The notes: generated by a model from the letters alone, not told the origin. A stretch of DNA of 64,000 nucleotides from Cololabis saira (GCF_033807715.1 NC_084601.1:1333001-1397000), one strand, 5' to 3'. Counted from the stretch's first letter, positions 1 through 15,158 are shown. Made by a program: numbers and translations.

Positions 1-53
1 ACATGGAACATGGACGTTTCGCAGGCAGCCATCGTCGATATCTATATTATATA

Positions 54-57
<4 letters not shown>

Positions 58-122
<65 letters not shown>
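58..122. repeat. (TA)n microsatellite
   Basis: An uninterrupted run of alternating T and A. A hAT-type element begins a few bases to its right, so the left target duplication of that element may have been lost in the repeat. Confidence 0.95.
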
Positions 123-125
<3 letters not shown>

Positions 126-126
126 C

Positions 127-846
127 CAGTACTCGAGTTGTAAAAGAATCAGGGGGGATGGTGGATTTGATCATATGGGGACAGATAATTTGTGCTGATT
201 ACAAATAATATAATATATTACAAATAATAGCAGTGACCAAAACACCTGCAGAAATACTGCAGGAATGACATAGCAGCAGTTAAATGCAGCCTTCTGTAAG
301 CTTTAAATATCCACTGGGCTTACATCAAATACATCAAAACACAACAATAAAAAACACTTTTCTGAACTTATCAATATGACTCTGTCCTTCACAGGATAAG
401 TAACATGGATCACTGCAAAAACTCACAATCTTAACAAGAATATTTGTCTTATTTCTATTTAAAATGTCTCATTTTAGTAAAAAAAATCTCATTACACTTA
501 AAACAAGACTAATCACTGGAAAAAACAACAATTTTCACCTGTTTCAAGTAGATTTTCACTTGAAATAAGTAGAGTTTTTTGCTTGTAATAAGAAGATAAA
601 TCTTTTTACTACTTATTTCAAGTGAAAATGTACTTGAAACAGGTGAAAATTGTCAAATAAGTTATTTTTCTGGTGATGACTCTAAATGTTGAAATAGCAG
701 TAAAACCACATTCATTGATGAAATGACATAAGGGATGGAAAGGGGGGATGGCAGTTTTACAGGGGGGATGATTTGGACCGTTTTTATTTCAGGGGGGGAT
801 GATTTGGACCGTTTTTATTTCTCATCCCCCCTCAACTCCAGTACTG
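127..846 (-). mobile_element. Non-autonomous hAT-type element, family CAGTACT, copy 1
   Basis: The ends are CAGTACTCGAGTTG at the left and the complement of CAGTACTGGAGTTG at the right, giving imperfect terminal inverted repeats. Inside are a large hairpin region (CACCTGTTTCAAGTA and its complement) and G-rich blocks repeating GGGGGATGATTTGGACC. Six related copies lie elsewhere in the window; two of them show 8-bp target duplications (one exact, one 7 of 8), which fits hAT. No coding capacity is seen. No clear duplication is visible at this copy. Confidence 0.8.
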
Positions 847-1722
847 TATATGAGCCACAAATTGAACGTAATCATCACAGACCGTTACAATGTTATACAT
901 TATAAAGGCAATGCTGCCACCTGCTGGTCAAATTCTCACCTTACCTACTTTTGGGGGACGTTCACAATAGCCAACAATTAAAGATGGAAATGATGTGTGC
1001 ATTTAAATTAAAAGGCAGGGTTTTGAGTTTGAGTAAAACAAATGTGAAAATTAAATTTGAAGAATTCTGTGAGTTTTCTAGAAAAGATTAGGTTCAAAGT
1101 TAAAGAAATGATTCAGGCTATTGACTTTCCACAGATTTCTGATGGCCAACCACGCTCCCCCAGGCCCCACAACTGGTACAAAACACCACTGAGTTTTAAA
1201 ACCAGATGATTTTATTACTCTGATAAATACAGCTCATGTTCAGTGTTTGCTGATTGACTGTTAAACTGCGCTGAGCCCCGTGTGGGCGGCTGCCGTCTGT
1301 CCCCCCGCCCCGTCTCGCCCCGCCTCGTCACAGCTAAACCATTCAGCCCGGGATAAACGGGAAGCCGTGTCCTGGTCTGCTGGGAAACCCCTGCCCTCGT
1401 ACGCTGCTACGTTTGAGCTGACGTCAGAAACTGGAATTCAAATCTTCCTTCCATCTCGAGCTCCGTATTGTTACAATATATTAACACCCAACCGATGTCT
1501 GACATTAGACAAGAAAACAATATTAACAGTAAGAGGCTTTCATCCATAGTCTAATATGATAGCACATATTTAGCACGTCAGATATTCATCTGTTTCCTAA
1601 GAAGTTCAAATATCTGTTGAGATAAGTACGAAGTAAAAATACAGTTCTGATCTCTTCTTTGTCTTGGTCCAAACCTCCATTTAAAACAGATAGATGATTC
1701 CCCCCCCAGTAGTTTCCATCTA
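847..1722. other. Unassigned intergenic sequence
   Basis: No gene, RNA or clear transposon was recognised here. The stretch is mixed AT-rich and C-rich sequence; open frames in it are short and show no family resemblance. Confidence 0.5.
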
Positions 1723-2341
1723 CAGGACTGTCTCGGAAAATTAGAATATTGCCGTCCCTGACCCACCAGTCTGGCCCTCGGCAGGAGGGTCCCCCCTGAT
1801 GAGCCTGGTCCTGCTCAAGGTTTCTTCCTCCTAAAGGGGAGTTTTCCTTGCCACTGTTTGGCTTAAGGTTTTTCTCCCACTAGGGGAGTTTTTACCTGCC
1901 ATTGTTTATGTAATAATTGCTCGGGGGTCATGTTCTGGGTCTCTGGAAAGCGTCTAGAGACAACTCTGTTGTATTAGACGCTATATAAATAAAATTGAAT
2001 TGAATATTGTGATAAAGTTCTTTATTTTCTCTAATGCAATTAAAAAAACAAAAATGTCATACATTCTGAATTCATTACAAATCAACTGAAATTTTGCAAG
2101 CCTTTTATTATTTTAATATTGCTGATTTTGGTTTACAGTTTAAGATTCCCAGAATATTCTAATTTTTTGAGATAGGATATTTGAGTTTTCTTAAGCTGTA
2201 AGCCATGATCAGCAATATTAAAATAATAAAAGGCTTGCAATATTTCAGTTGATTTGTAATGAATCCAGAATGTATGACATTTTTGTTTTTGTAATTGCAT
2301 TACAGAAAATCATAATATTCTAATTTTCTGAGACAGTCCTG
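1723..2341. mobile_element. Palindromic mariner-type MITE, copy 1, split by a nested retroelement tail
   Basis: The ends read CAGGACTGTCTCGGAAAATT and its near complement. The two halves are inverted copies of each other, so the whole element can fold back. TA precedes the left end. The left arm is interrupted between 1750 and 2002 by a later insertion. Other copies in the window are about 365-370 bp and are flanked by TA, as expected of Tc1/mariner-type elements. Confidence 0.8.
1751..2001 (+). mobile_element. Non-LTR retroelement 3' tail nested in a MITE
   Basis: The insert is flanked by the 7-bp direct repeat GAATATT and ends in TATATAAATAAAATTGAATT, a familiar fish LINE/SINE 3' end with an ATTGA-type tail. 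Related tails occur at 12765-12935 and, inverted and expanded, at 17036-17710. Exact family not determined. Confidence 0.7.
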
Positions 2342-2619
2342 AAACTATCTTTCATCAGTGAAAAATGCTTTAAAATCTTCCCTTTTCATCAAACAGCAGC
2401 ACATAAAGTAAAGTTTCACTTGTTCCTCCCTAACCCGACAACTTTATTCAACTACGATTTAAAACCTGAATACCTTTTAGAAGCAGAACAGCACATTAGT
2501 AAAAATATTCATTGTGGTGTGCTGGAGGGCCTTTCTTAAAAATATAATACAATATAAACTTGTGAATGATTCTATTCATCACTGGCATTGCAAACATTCT
2601 CCGTCCGGGTCTCGGTGCT

Positions 2620-4983
<2,364 letters not shown>

Positions 4984-5218
4984 GTTCAGCGGCTCTGGTG
5001 GAGTCTGGTGAAGTTAAAACGGGGACAGAGAACCAGCTCACCGCCGATCTGGAACCTTGTTTACCACCTGAACACTTCCGGGTCGACTTCCCTCCGCATG
5101 CGCAGTAGCGCAGCGGAACTCGCGAGTCAGAGCTTTAGCGCCCCCAGCTGGGGATGATGGAGAAGTGCAAGTGTCAAACAAGTACGGTAACCTTTTAATT
5201 ACACTGTGTGGTAGTAAC

Positions 5219-5960
5219 GAGTACTGGAGTTGAGGGGGGTGAGGGGGGGGATGGCATCCCCCCTGAAATAAAAACGGTCCAAATCATCCCCCCTGTAAAA
5301 CTGCCATCCCTTCTTTCCATCCCTTATGTCATTTCATCAATAAATGTGGTTTTACTGCTATTTCAACATTTAGAGTCATCACCAGAAAAATAACTTATTT
5401 GACAATTTTCACCTGTTTCAAGTAAATTTTCACTTGAAATAAGTAGAAAAATCTGCCAGTGGGACAAGATTTATCTTCTCATTACAAGCAAAAAAATCTT
5501 GTTCCACTGGCAGATTTTTCTACTTATTTCAAGTGAAAATCTACTTGAAACAGGTGAAAATTTTTGTTTTTCCAGTGATGAGTCTTGTTTTAAGTGTAAT
5601 GAGATTTTTTTTACTAAAATGAAACATTTTAACTAGAAATAAGACAAATATTCTTGTTAAGATTGTGAGTTTTTGCAGTGATCCATGTTACTTATCCTGT
5701 AAAGGACAGAGTCATATTGATAAGTTCAGAAAAGTGTTTTTTATTGTTGTGTTTTGATGTATTTGATGTAAGCCCAGTGGATATTTAAAGCTTACAGAAG
5801 GCTGCATTTAACTGCTGCTATGTCATTCCTGCAGTATTTCTGCAGCTGTTTTGGTCACTGCTATTATTTGTAATATATTATATTATTTGTAATCAGCACA
5901 AATGATCTGTCCCCATATGATAAAAAAAATTATTTTATTTTACAACTCGAGTAGCCTACT
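5219..5960 (+). mobile_element. hAT-type element, family CAGTACT, copy 2
   Basis: This copy begins AGTACTGGAGTTGAGG and ends CAACTCGAGTA. It holds the full internal hairpin region. The end bases are eroded and no target duplication could be defined. It lies just upstream of zinc-finger gene A. Confidence 0.8.
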
Positions 5961-5966
5961 GGTACT

Positions 5967-6555
5967 CATACCTGTGAGGTTTTGAATTTAAAAATAAGGG
6001 AAATTGTCCGCCGCTGTCCCACCAGCCCAACCGAGGTCCAGTATTACATTTTAAGACAGGTTTACAACAAATCTAAACCTGTCAACCACTTACAAACTAC
6101 AATTATGTGCTCAGAATTTGATAGGCTGACCTTTGTTGACCCTGAAATTCCTAAAATTCCTATGTGTGTAATCCGTATAATAGAGCCTAAATGAAGACAC
6201 AAAAGTGAATTAAAGTACATTTATTCATTCTAAATATTTTCAGTTTATATACACCATTATATACAATTTTTAGAGATATTTACACGAAGTCTTCACTTTT
6301 TTGGCAGAAATGTCTTTCCGAGTTTGTTCCCGTTGTTGCCACTAACCTCGCGGGAACTGCCACCCAGACTACAGCAGGGGGCAGTTCTCGCGAGGCTAGT
6401 GATAATTCAGTTTGGAGAGGCACAATAATGCTTTTTAAAAATTATTATATTATAAAACTGGAAATTTACGGAAAAATACTAATACGGGAGAATGGCGGGA
6501 AAGAGGGGTAAAATACATTAGGTTCCTGGCCAAAACGGGAAACTTGACAGGTATG
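5967..6555. mobile_element. Non-autonomous hAT-type element, family CATACCTG, copy 1
   Basis: The ends CATACCTGTGAGGTTTTG and CAAAACGGGAAACTTGACAG...TATG are imperfect inverted repeats. The second copy (33813-34456) has an exact 8-bp duplication. An inner inverted repeat around 6345-6405 surrounds the CTCGCG/CGCGAG motif. Target duplication not visible here. Confidence 0.7.
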
Positions 6556-7361
<806 letters not shown>

Positions 7362-7362
7362 C

Positions 7363-7990
7363 ACCGTATTTTCTGGACTATAAGCCGCACCTGTATATAA
7401 GCCGCATCCGCTCTATTTGTAAAAAAACAATAAAAAAAAGATATACAAGCCGCACCTGTATATAAGCCCCATCCGCTCTATTTAAAAAAAAAGATATGCA
7501 AGCCGCAAATATTTATAATAATAATAATAATAAACTTTATTTGTATAGCACCTTTCATACATAAAATGCAACGCAAGGTGCTTCACATAAAATTAAATTT
7601 AAGGCATTATGTTGTTAGATTAGACATTTACTACATGTACAGAACCATTTTGAACTGTAAATGATGTACATGTTTGTACCTAAATAGATCTTTCCTAACA
7701 GTGTCTTTTAACACGGCAGCAACTTTGCTGATTAAAACGGGACAGAACTAAGAGAAAATAACCAGTATTTATTTATCTATTTATCTGTTTGAAATCTGCT
7801 TCTACCTACTTATATCTGCTAAAGAAGAAGTAGCGTTTTCTTCTTTGCATTTATTTTGTCTTAGTTTTTATTCTAATTCCGGTTAGAGCGCCCCGAGCGG
7901 TGGAAGAAAAATCCACAGAATAGAACCTTTGTATAAGCTGCACGGTTCAAAACCTATGAAAAAAGTAGCGGCTTATAGTCCAGAAAATAC

Positions 7991-7993
<3 letters not shown>
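7363..7993. mobile_element. DNA transposon remnant, TIR ACCGTATTTTCTGG
   Basis: The left end ACCGTATTTTCTGGACTATA is matched by its complement at the right (TATAGTCCAGAAAATACGGT). TA repeats lie on both sides, so the target was probably TA-rich and the exact duplication is unclear. A LINE-type tail (TTTATTTGTATAGCACCTTT) is nested at about 7510-7620. No coding capacity. Confidence 0.75.
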
Positions 7994-8081
<88 letters not shown>

Positions 8082-8082
8082 G
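7994..8082. repeat. (TA)n microsatellite
   Basis: A near-perfect TA run with one C interruption, directly at the right end of the ACCGTATTTT element. Confidence 0.95.
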
Positions 8083-8185
8083 TACACAAAAAATGGCTTT
8101 AACACGCTGGCCTTTAATTGAATGGCGGCTGACGTACAATTATCTTCCAATTTAACCAGTAGATATGGAGCTAGAACAGTCTCAT

Positions 8186-8842
8186 ACCCTGGCTCTCTGG
8201 ATGATAGTGTGTATTTTTTTACACACTACCTGACTTTGACTTAGGCAGTGGTCCAAAACAGTCAATCTGCAAATGCTCAAAAGGTCGCTTCGCCACTGGT
8301 ATGGGCTGCAAAGGAGCCGGTTTAATAGACTGGTTCGGTTTTCCTGTAAGTTGACAAATGTGACAGGATTTAATGCTGAAATATCTTTTTTTCAATCGAG
8401 GCCAGTAAAAGTATTGAAGGACTTTATCATATGTCTTTTTTAACCCCAAAATGTCCAACCACCACATCATGAGCAGTACTCAAAAACTCCTGACTTAAGT
8501 TTAGATGGAACCACAACCTGAAAAATGGCATCAGCCATAAACTTGTCACTTTGAGGCAACCACTTCCTCAGCAACAAACCCTCCTCAAGGAAGTATCCAT
8601 GTGCAGCACTTTCCATCTCTTCCACCGGGCCTATCTGCTGGAACAGCTCTGAGCGTAGAGTCCGCCTGCTGCTCCTTTATTAGCTCAGCACAATCAGAAT
8701 TGGGAAAAACAGGTAATGGAAATGTAACACGTTGAGTGGCTTTCTTTACCTTTTCCTCCTTCAACGTATCTTTTCCAACCTGACCCCGTGACAGCAAATG
8801 TTGGAAAAACATGTGAAATACCTCTATTCTTCACCTCAATAA
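8186..8842 (-). pseudogene. Ty3/gypsy-type pol remnant (integrase N-terminal region)
   Basis: Read on the minus strand, about 8470-8219 codes for a segment with the zinc-binding layout of LTR-retrotransposon integrases: GLKKTYDKVLQYFYWPRL, then CHICQLTGKP, and the start of the catalytic core (LQIDCFGPLPKSKSG). A related open segment upstream (about 8812-8585) belongs to the linker before it. Frames are broken, the histidine pair of the zinc motif is partly lost, and no LTR, reverse transcriptase or full core is nearby. It is a dead fragment. Confidence 0.75.
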
Positions 8843-9170
8843 TATGGAGCTAGAACAGTCTCATAATTCGCAAATGCACACACAGTTTCACACGTGCACA
8901 GAACAATTCACACGTGCGTAGGACAAGATACTTTTGAGACTTCCCTGACGTGACTCGATCCACAAATACGTTTTTTTTTTTTAACACGGAAGGATCTGCA
9001 ACCAATCAGATGTCTTCCTCTGTTTCAGCCAATCATAAGAGCGCACCCCACGTGGGGGGCGATTTACTCTAAACCAACTCCGATTGCGCTGTTTTCTTTA
9101 CTGGGATTTACTGGAAGAAAAGCAGAACAGTGATCTCCTCTCCATCCTGTGTTGGACAGTAGAGTGCAAT
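8843..9170. mobile_element. Partial copy of the TATGGAGCTAG foldback element
   Basis: It begins TATGGAGCTAGAACAGTCTC and follows the left arm of the complete element at 58318-60190, then jumps near 9075 to sequence matching the inner part of the right arm. It is an internally deleted, end-truncated derivative. Confidence 0.75.
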
Positions 9171-9194
9171 AGTGAGGTCATTCCAGTCCCAAGA

Positions 9195-9845
9195 TTATTG
9201 TGAGTATGCATGTCTGAAGAGGTCAGTTTTAAGGCGGGATCTGAAGGTGATGACAGAGTCTGACAGTTGAATGTGGCAGTGAGTTCCAGAGGTGGGGGGC
9301 CGAGCGGCTGAAGGGGCCGAGCGGCCGAAGGGGCCGAGCGGCTGAAGGGGCAGAGCGGCTGAAGGCCCTCGATCCCATGGTGGATAGGCGAGCAGATGGG
9401 AGGGGGAGTTGGATGGAAGAGGAGGACCTGAGAGAACGGGTGGGGATGTTAATATGAAGGAGCTCAGCAACACACTGTGGGGATGGTTGTTGATGGCCTT
9501 GAAGGTGAGAAGAAGAATTTTAAAAGTGATGTGGTATTTGATTGGAAGTCAATGGAGCTGCTGCAGGACAGGTGTTATATGACTGGAAGACGGGGTTCTG
9601 GAAATGATTCTGGCGGCGGAGTTTTGGACAAGTTGCAGTTTACGGATGGATTTGTCAGATAAACCAAAAAGCAGATAAACTAAAAAGCAGGGAATCTGGC
9701 CGGAATAACGTGATCCTTCCACGCGCTCCGTCCGGCCGGAGAAGCCCCACCCTGTCTGGTGAAAAGAAGCTGCCTGCTCACTCCTCAAGTAAGGAGGAGA
9801 CGTGAGCTCAGTGCAGGAACTCCCGGGGTTGGTAGAGGATGGCAA
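9195..9845 (-). pseudogene. LINE reverse-transcriptase 3' fragment
   Basis: Two minus-strand frames together resemble the C-terminal part of a fish non-LTR reverse transcriptase: KLQLVQNSAARIISRTP near 9610 and HIQLSDSVITFRSRLKTDLF near 9230. The region between them is frameshifted and carries an imperfect G/C-rich repeat (9290-9370). It is 5'-truncated and inactive. Confidence 0.75.
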
Positions 9846-10278
9846 TGCCCAGGACTGACTTAGGTAGGAGCTCTGGGTGATAAAATGGGTAAAAAATCGG
9901 GGATAAAAATATTTATGAAAAAAAAAAAGTTACTTTATAAATAAACCTGACTTGACTGGACTACACTCTGAATACTGTCAGCGACAAACCGCCGGTGCGG
10001 TCAAAGATTCTGTGTGTCCTCTGTAGTTCAGACATGAGCTGTCCAAGAACAGACGGCATGTCCCATCTCAAGCACTCTAGAAAGGGCTGGCTGCTGTTTT
10101 CACTTTCTACCACTAGATGTTGCTACACCCTGCATAGTAGAACTGTGTAACATTCAGTGCTGTTGGAAAAAGTAAGCGGCCCCTTGGAGGCAGAAACCTG
10201 TGGTTACTGCACAGCAGTAACAGGGAAAACACTAAACACATTTAGCAGCTAGTTGTAGGGTGGAGTTAACCCCACCCC

Positions 10279-10280
<2 letters not shown>

Positions 10281-10357
<77 letters not shown>
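10281..10357. repeat. (TA)n microsatellite
   Basis: A TA run with one C interruption. Confidence 0.95.
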
Positions 10358-10360
<3 letters not shown>

Positions 10361-11607
10361 TCAAATGAGCAATCAAACTTGTTTCTTTATTAAAATATAA
10401 AATTAATTAATTAATTTATACATTTATCAATATGCCATACCATATGTCTTTGTTAAAGAGCATAATAAAAGTCTTTCAGCATAAAAGTACGTATTTTTAA
10501 TGTGTGACAGCATCCTGTATCATAACTAAATCTCTGCCGTTTGTAACAAACCAAACAGTGTGAAAATCGGGTAATAATTCAGGGAGTTATGGATTATTGT
10601 AGTCGGGGATAAAACCTTCCTCAGTAGTATTAAATGCACTTGGGTTGGAGACCCATCCAAGATGGCGGCCGCGCTGAACGTCAGCTCCAATAGGTAGTGT
10701 CAGTCTATGAGGCGTCTACGTGTATATGTCTATGGTTTTGACTACCTGCTCCAGTAAAATTACAAGTCAAGTTTAATTTGACAGGAAGAGCTTTAATCTA
10801 CATGGAGTAGTTTTTCTGGATGGGACATTGGACACAAGAAAAGCAAAGGCTAGTGATTTTTACAATAGAACACCTTGAGCAGAGTCTAGATTGTACAGAA
10901 CATCACTAAATCAATATTACAGGTGGTATCAGGCCAGAAATCAACCTTTCAGAGGATTTTCATCTTAGATAGTGAAAGGTTCCTCAGTGACAAAACAACA
11001 AAAGGTACACTGGTCTAATTTGGAGCAGAAGGCAAATGAACCACCAATTACATATAAAAAGACTTGACTTTGCTCAGTTTTGCTAAACTGAAGGCAGTTT
11101 TTATAGTTTATAGTACAGCAAACATCATCCCAAAAGGACACACAAAAGTGCCCAGACCAGATATTAATCATGAAAATTAAACTCTCATATGTTGTGACTT
11201 TATTCCGCAGTTGCATAGTTGCAATGTCTGCAAAGCATTTATCACCCTCAGTCTTTTTTTTCCATTCTGCTTCAACACAACAATGCATCAGCTGCAGGTT
11301 TGCAGGTTTCTGTTCCTTAACTATGTAGCCGCCCAGGACCCTCTCGCATGCTACTGATTATTTCTGACCAAACTACCTTTGGCGATTTTGAACTTAGAGT
11401 AACAAAAAGGTGATTTATTTTTGTTCTTTTTTCACAATAAAAAAGCATATTTTTGGAAGTTTACATCGCAGCTAAATTTCTACATTAAATTTTCTTAACA
11501 AATTGCATGTCAGACGGTTGACTAGTAGCAGTGTGAGACTGAGAAGCCTCGGAAGTACAAGCTGCATGCTACACTACTTCATACTGAAGTTTTCATTAAC
11601 AATTACT
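10358..11607. other. Intergenic sequence and likely 3' flank of zinc-finger gene B
   Basis: No gene recognised. The right part is probably the 3' UTR of the minus-strand gene ending at 11608; a TTTATT (AATAAA on the minus strand) occurs near 11413. A piece near 10650-10735 (CCAAGATGGCGGCCGCG) looks like a known type of interspersed repeat but was not assigned. Confidence 0.4.
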
Positions 11608-14600
11608 TCAGCTTGCGTTTTGGTTGGTTTTTGGTGAATCTGCAGAATCGGCCAACTGACACTCGGCTGCATGGAGCTTCATGTGTCTCTTTAGATGTCC
11701 TGTAACAATGAAACACTTTCCACAGAAGGGGCAGGTGAAGGGCTTTTCACCTGTGTGGACTCTCATGTGGATCTTCAGGCTTCCCTTTTGGGCGCAACTT
11801 TTGCCACAGATGCTGCAGCTGAACGGCTTCTCGCCCGTGTGGACTCGCATGTGTTTGGTCAGGTCTCCTTTTTCAGCACAGCACTTCCCGCAAAAAGGGC
11901 AGCTGAACGGCTTCTCTCCAGTGTGGACTCTCATGTGTTTCTTCAAGTCCGTTTTCTGAGCGCAACCTTTGCCACAGACTGTGCAACTGAATGGCTTTTC
12001 CCCCGTGTGGTACTTGATATGCCTGTTGAGGTGTTCCTTCACATGGAAGCTTTTATTGCACAAGGAGCAGGTGAACGGTTTCTCTCCTGTGTGGATCCTC
12101 ATATGCCTGGTCATGTTTCCCCTCCCGCTAAAATTCTTTCCGCAGAACAAACAACTGTACGGCTGCTCTCCCGTGTGACACCTCATATGAGCAGTTAACG
12201 ATCCGCTATCTTTAAATGACTTATCACAGTTTGTGCAAGGGAAAGGTCTCTCCCCTGTGTGATCTCTTATGTGTCTATTCAAATTTCCCTTCAGGCTAAA
12301 TCTTTTACCACAATATGAGCATGGAAAGGGTCGCTCCATCGCAACGGACCCAGCATCGCTCTCTGTGGTTCCATTGTTTTTAACATCCTCTACACCTGAC
12401 CGAGCTTTATTTATTTGTGTCCAATCACAGTCACTCTCATCTGTTTCAGTAGTGTCAGGAACATTGTCACCAGCGACTGAGTGCATAAGTGAGTGAGATG
12501 TTGCCGCTGGTTCTGGTCCTCCCACATGATCACTGTCCTCCCCAGTCTGGCTGTGATGGAGCTGTGTCCACTGAGGTTTCTCTTCTTCATCTTCACTCTT
12601 CACAGGGACAGGTGTAAATACAAACCCTTTGCCCTGGCTGGTCCACGTTTCCTCCTGTTCCTCTTTAATATGTCGGAGCCCTGGGTCAACCCGGTCATCC
12701 AGTTGTGGAATAGAGCTCCTCCCCTGCTGGACTTCTGCAGACCACACACAAGTACAGACACGTTAAGCTTAAGGTTTTTCTCCCACTATGGGAGTTTTTA
12801 CCTGCCATTGTTTATGTAATAATTGCTCGGGGGTTTATGTTTATGTTCATGTTCTGGATCTCTGGAAAGCGTTTAGAGACAACATCTGTTGTATTAGACG
12901 CTATATAAATAAAATTGAGTTGAATTGAATTGAATTATGTTTATAATTTTTGTACATAGAAATTCCACATTTGTCTATTGTTTATTTGTTTATTGTTTAC
13001 CCTTAAGACCATAGAGAGCGAAACTACCGGAGTCAAATTCCTTGTTGGACAATGTTCGAACCTGGCCAATAAAGATGATTCTGATTCTGATTCTGATTCT
13101 GATTCAGATTAAGTTGAGAGCAACTTTGTGTTAGCATGTGTGTCAGCAAATATTATCAGTTTCCCCAATTTGATTTTATAAGAAAGTACAATATCATAAG
13201 GTTTGTTTTTTTTTTTTTTTTTTAAAAAGGACTTTGTCAGTCTTTATATTTCACACTTTTGTTGAGTTTTGTTCAATACTTCTAGGAAAGAAGTATTGGA
13301 GCAGAAGGCAAATAGAAAAGATGTGATGAGGTGTTTCCATGTTAGGAAAAAGTGTCCAATCAAGTCTAAATTCAAAAGATTTAGTTTTCTGTAAAAGAAA
13401 CCAGACATGCAAGAGAACCTGAAAGCAACGCAGGATGACTTAATAAGACTAGACGTTTTTCTTTAATGGATTAGCCTATTGGAGACACTATATTAAAGGG
13501 GACCTATTATGGCATCCAATCCCTATTTTAAACAGGCCTTGAATGTCTTAAAAACAAGCTTTTTATTGTTTTTTCTAAATAAATTAGAAATTCAGCCTCT
13601 CAGCCATGTCTTTACCTTCCCATTCTCTAACCTCATTATCTATGCGGGATTCTGAGGGGGCGGGGCTATGATAATGAGGCTCTGTGCTGATTGGCTGCCT
13701 GACGTGATGATGCGATTCACCGCTACGAGAAAATGGTGGAAGCTCCGGCCGGTGGAGTTACCGTGTCCTAACTGCGTGCGATGCGAACAAGCGTCAGCGA
13801 CAAAATCAATTCCATTACTTTATTTTCTATTGGACTGTCCTAACTGGCTGCAGCGACGCGGCGCACTGTTTTGAGCTGGCCGTTTCCTGCCGCTCGCGTT
13901 GAAAGCCGGTGGAAAGCGCTGTAGGAAACAGTCACGGATGAGGAACAGCTGATCCAGTTAGTTGAAATGAGAAGTTATCTCTATGATTCCTCCTCATTTC
14001 ACTACAAAAACCTCAATAAAGTGGCAGCTGCTGGAAGGAGATGGACAGAGAGAACAATGTCCCGCAGTGCTACGATAGTCGGACGCTCATGCAGTTACAC
14101 GGTTTTATAGTTGTGGGCGTGGTTTGCATTTTGGTTACGTAACGAAAATGCGCAGAATCTGAATGGCTCGTATTGGATTCAACTTTAATAATCCCCAAAG
14201 GGGACAATCAAGACAATACACATTAACAATGTCTCCAGCTAGGGACAGCAGTGGATCAATACAACAGCAAAATAACCAGAAAATGACCCCCCAAAAAAGG
14301 GAGATAAAAGAATAAAGAATACAAATCCATTTAAAAGTGCAATGTTCGTAGAAGCCACATCACACTGGACGGCTCATCCGGCTGTACAGACACAGCAGAA
14401 TTTGGTTGCTTTCCTCCTTCTAAGAGTTGGCAGGCTGAGGGGAGACCACTTTATATATGTTAAAGCAAGAAAAACCTGTTTTTCAGAATAGGTCCCCTTT
14501 AAGTCTACAACGAAACTACAGCTCCCATGAGGCCTTGCAATCAAGTTAAAGTCTGCCAGATACATTACGCCTGTTTAAAACGCTGATTTTTGTTCATGAC

Positions 14601-15013
14601 CATATATGTATTTGTATTACAAATGTAAAATATCAGTGTTCTTGAAGCCGGTGTAAACATATGTGCAACTTGTGTGTGTGGTGTTTCATAAACATGATAA
14701 AAGCACGCACCCACCTGCCCTGCGCATGTTGACGTCGGGCTTCAGCGCGCCATGGAGCAACATCTGCTGGCGACAGATCTCCAGCTGGGAACCCTTCACG
14801 CTGTTCTCGTATTCGGCTAAGGCTTTCTCCAGCAGACCGACGATCTCCTCCTCAGCCGTCCTGAGCCGCTGGGTGAGCAGCGAGCTGAGAGCCGGCAGCC
14901 CAGCCCCAGCCGCGTCCTCTCCCCCCGCCAGCCGCAGCAGCACGTCCTGCACCGCGGCGCTGATGCGCTGCTGCACCGAGACGCAGCAGCTGCAGCAGCT
15001 GCAGGGCGCACAT
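11608..15013 (-). CDS. C2H2 zinc-finger protein B (8 fingers); leader exon apparently frameshifted
   Basis: Exon 2 (12734-11608) follows a clean acceptor (GGTCTGCAG|AAGTCC) and codes for an acidic segment, then eight C2H2 fingers joined mostly by TGEKPF linkers. The leader exon ends at 14715 with GCAG|GTGGGT in phase 1, matching exon 2. Its conserved frame (VQQRISAAVQDVLLRLAGGE ... TQRLRTAEEEIVGLLEKALA) is clear by comparison with zinc-finger gene E (55097), but the only suitable ATG, at 15013-15011 (MCALQLLQLLRL), lies in another frame. Joining from that ATG gives 1426 nt, not a multiple of three. The shift falls in a CTG/CAG-rich tract near 14975-15000. Fingers 5, 6 and 7 carry Cys where the core Phe normally sits. 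It may be a broken allele, an assembly error or a gene started elsewhere. Confidence 0.8.
12765..12935 (+). mobile_element. Non-LTR retroelement 3' tail in the intron of zinc-finger gene B
   Basis: Same family as the insert at 1751-2001, starting CTTAAGGTTTTTCTCCCACT and ending in TATATAAATAAAATTGAGTT with short ATTGA-type repeats. It begins about 30 bp from the exon 2 acceptor of the gene on the other strand. Confidence 0.75.
12955..13112 (+). mobile_element. LINE 3' tail with (GATTCT)n
   Basis: It contains GGCCAATAAAGATGATTCTG followed by several GATTCT units, the kind of 3' end found on fish LINEs. 5' truncated. Confidence 0.65.
13497..14499. mobile_element. TTAA-flanked DNA transposon, TIR AGGGGACCTATT
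   Basis: TTAA lies on both sides (13493-13496 and 14500-14503), with inverted ends AGGGGACCTATTATGG and AATAGGTCCCCT. TTAA target duplications are typical of piggyBac and Kolobok superfamilies; which one is not decidable without a transposase. A LINE-type tail in reverse (TTTAATAATCCCCAAAGGGG, about 14180-14300) is nested in it. No coding capacity. It lies in the intron of zinc-finger gene B. Confidence 0.75.
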
Positions 15014-15158
15014 AGTGCTGCTGCTGGAGCAGCATGGAAATACCAGCGGTTCCGCGTCAAACACGCTTCTTAAACAATCTGCGACACGTAGAGCTACACC
15101 ATACCCTGCTGGAGAGGCGGTCAAACAACGGTGTCAATCTGCTAAAGTCACATGTAAT

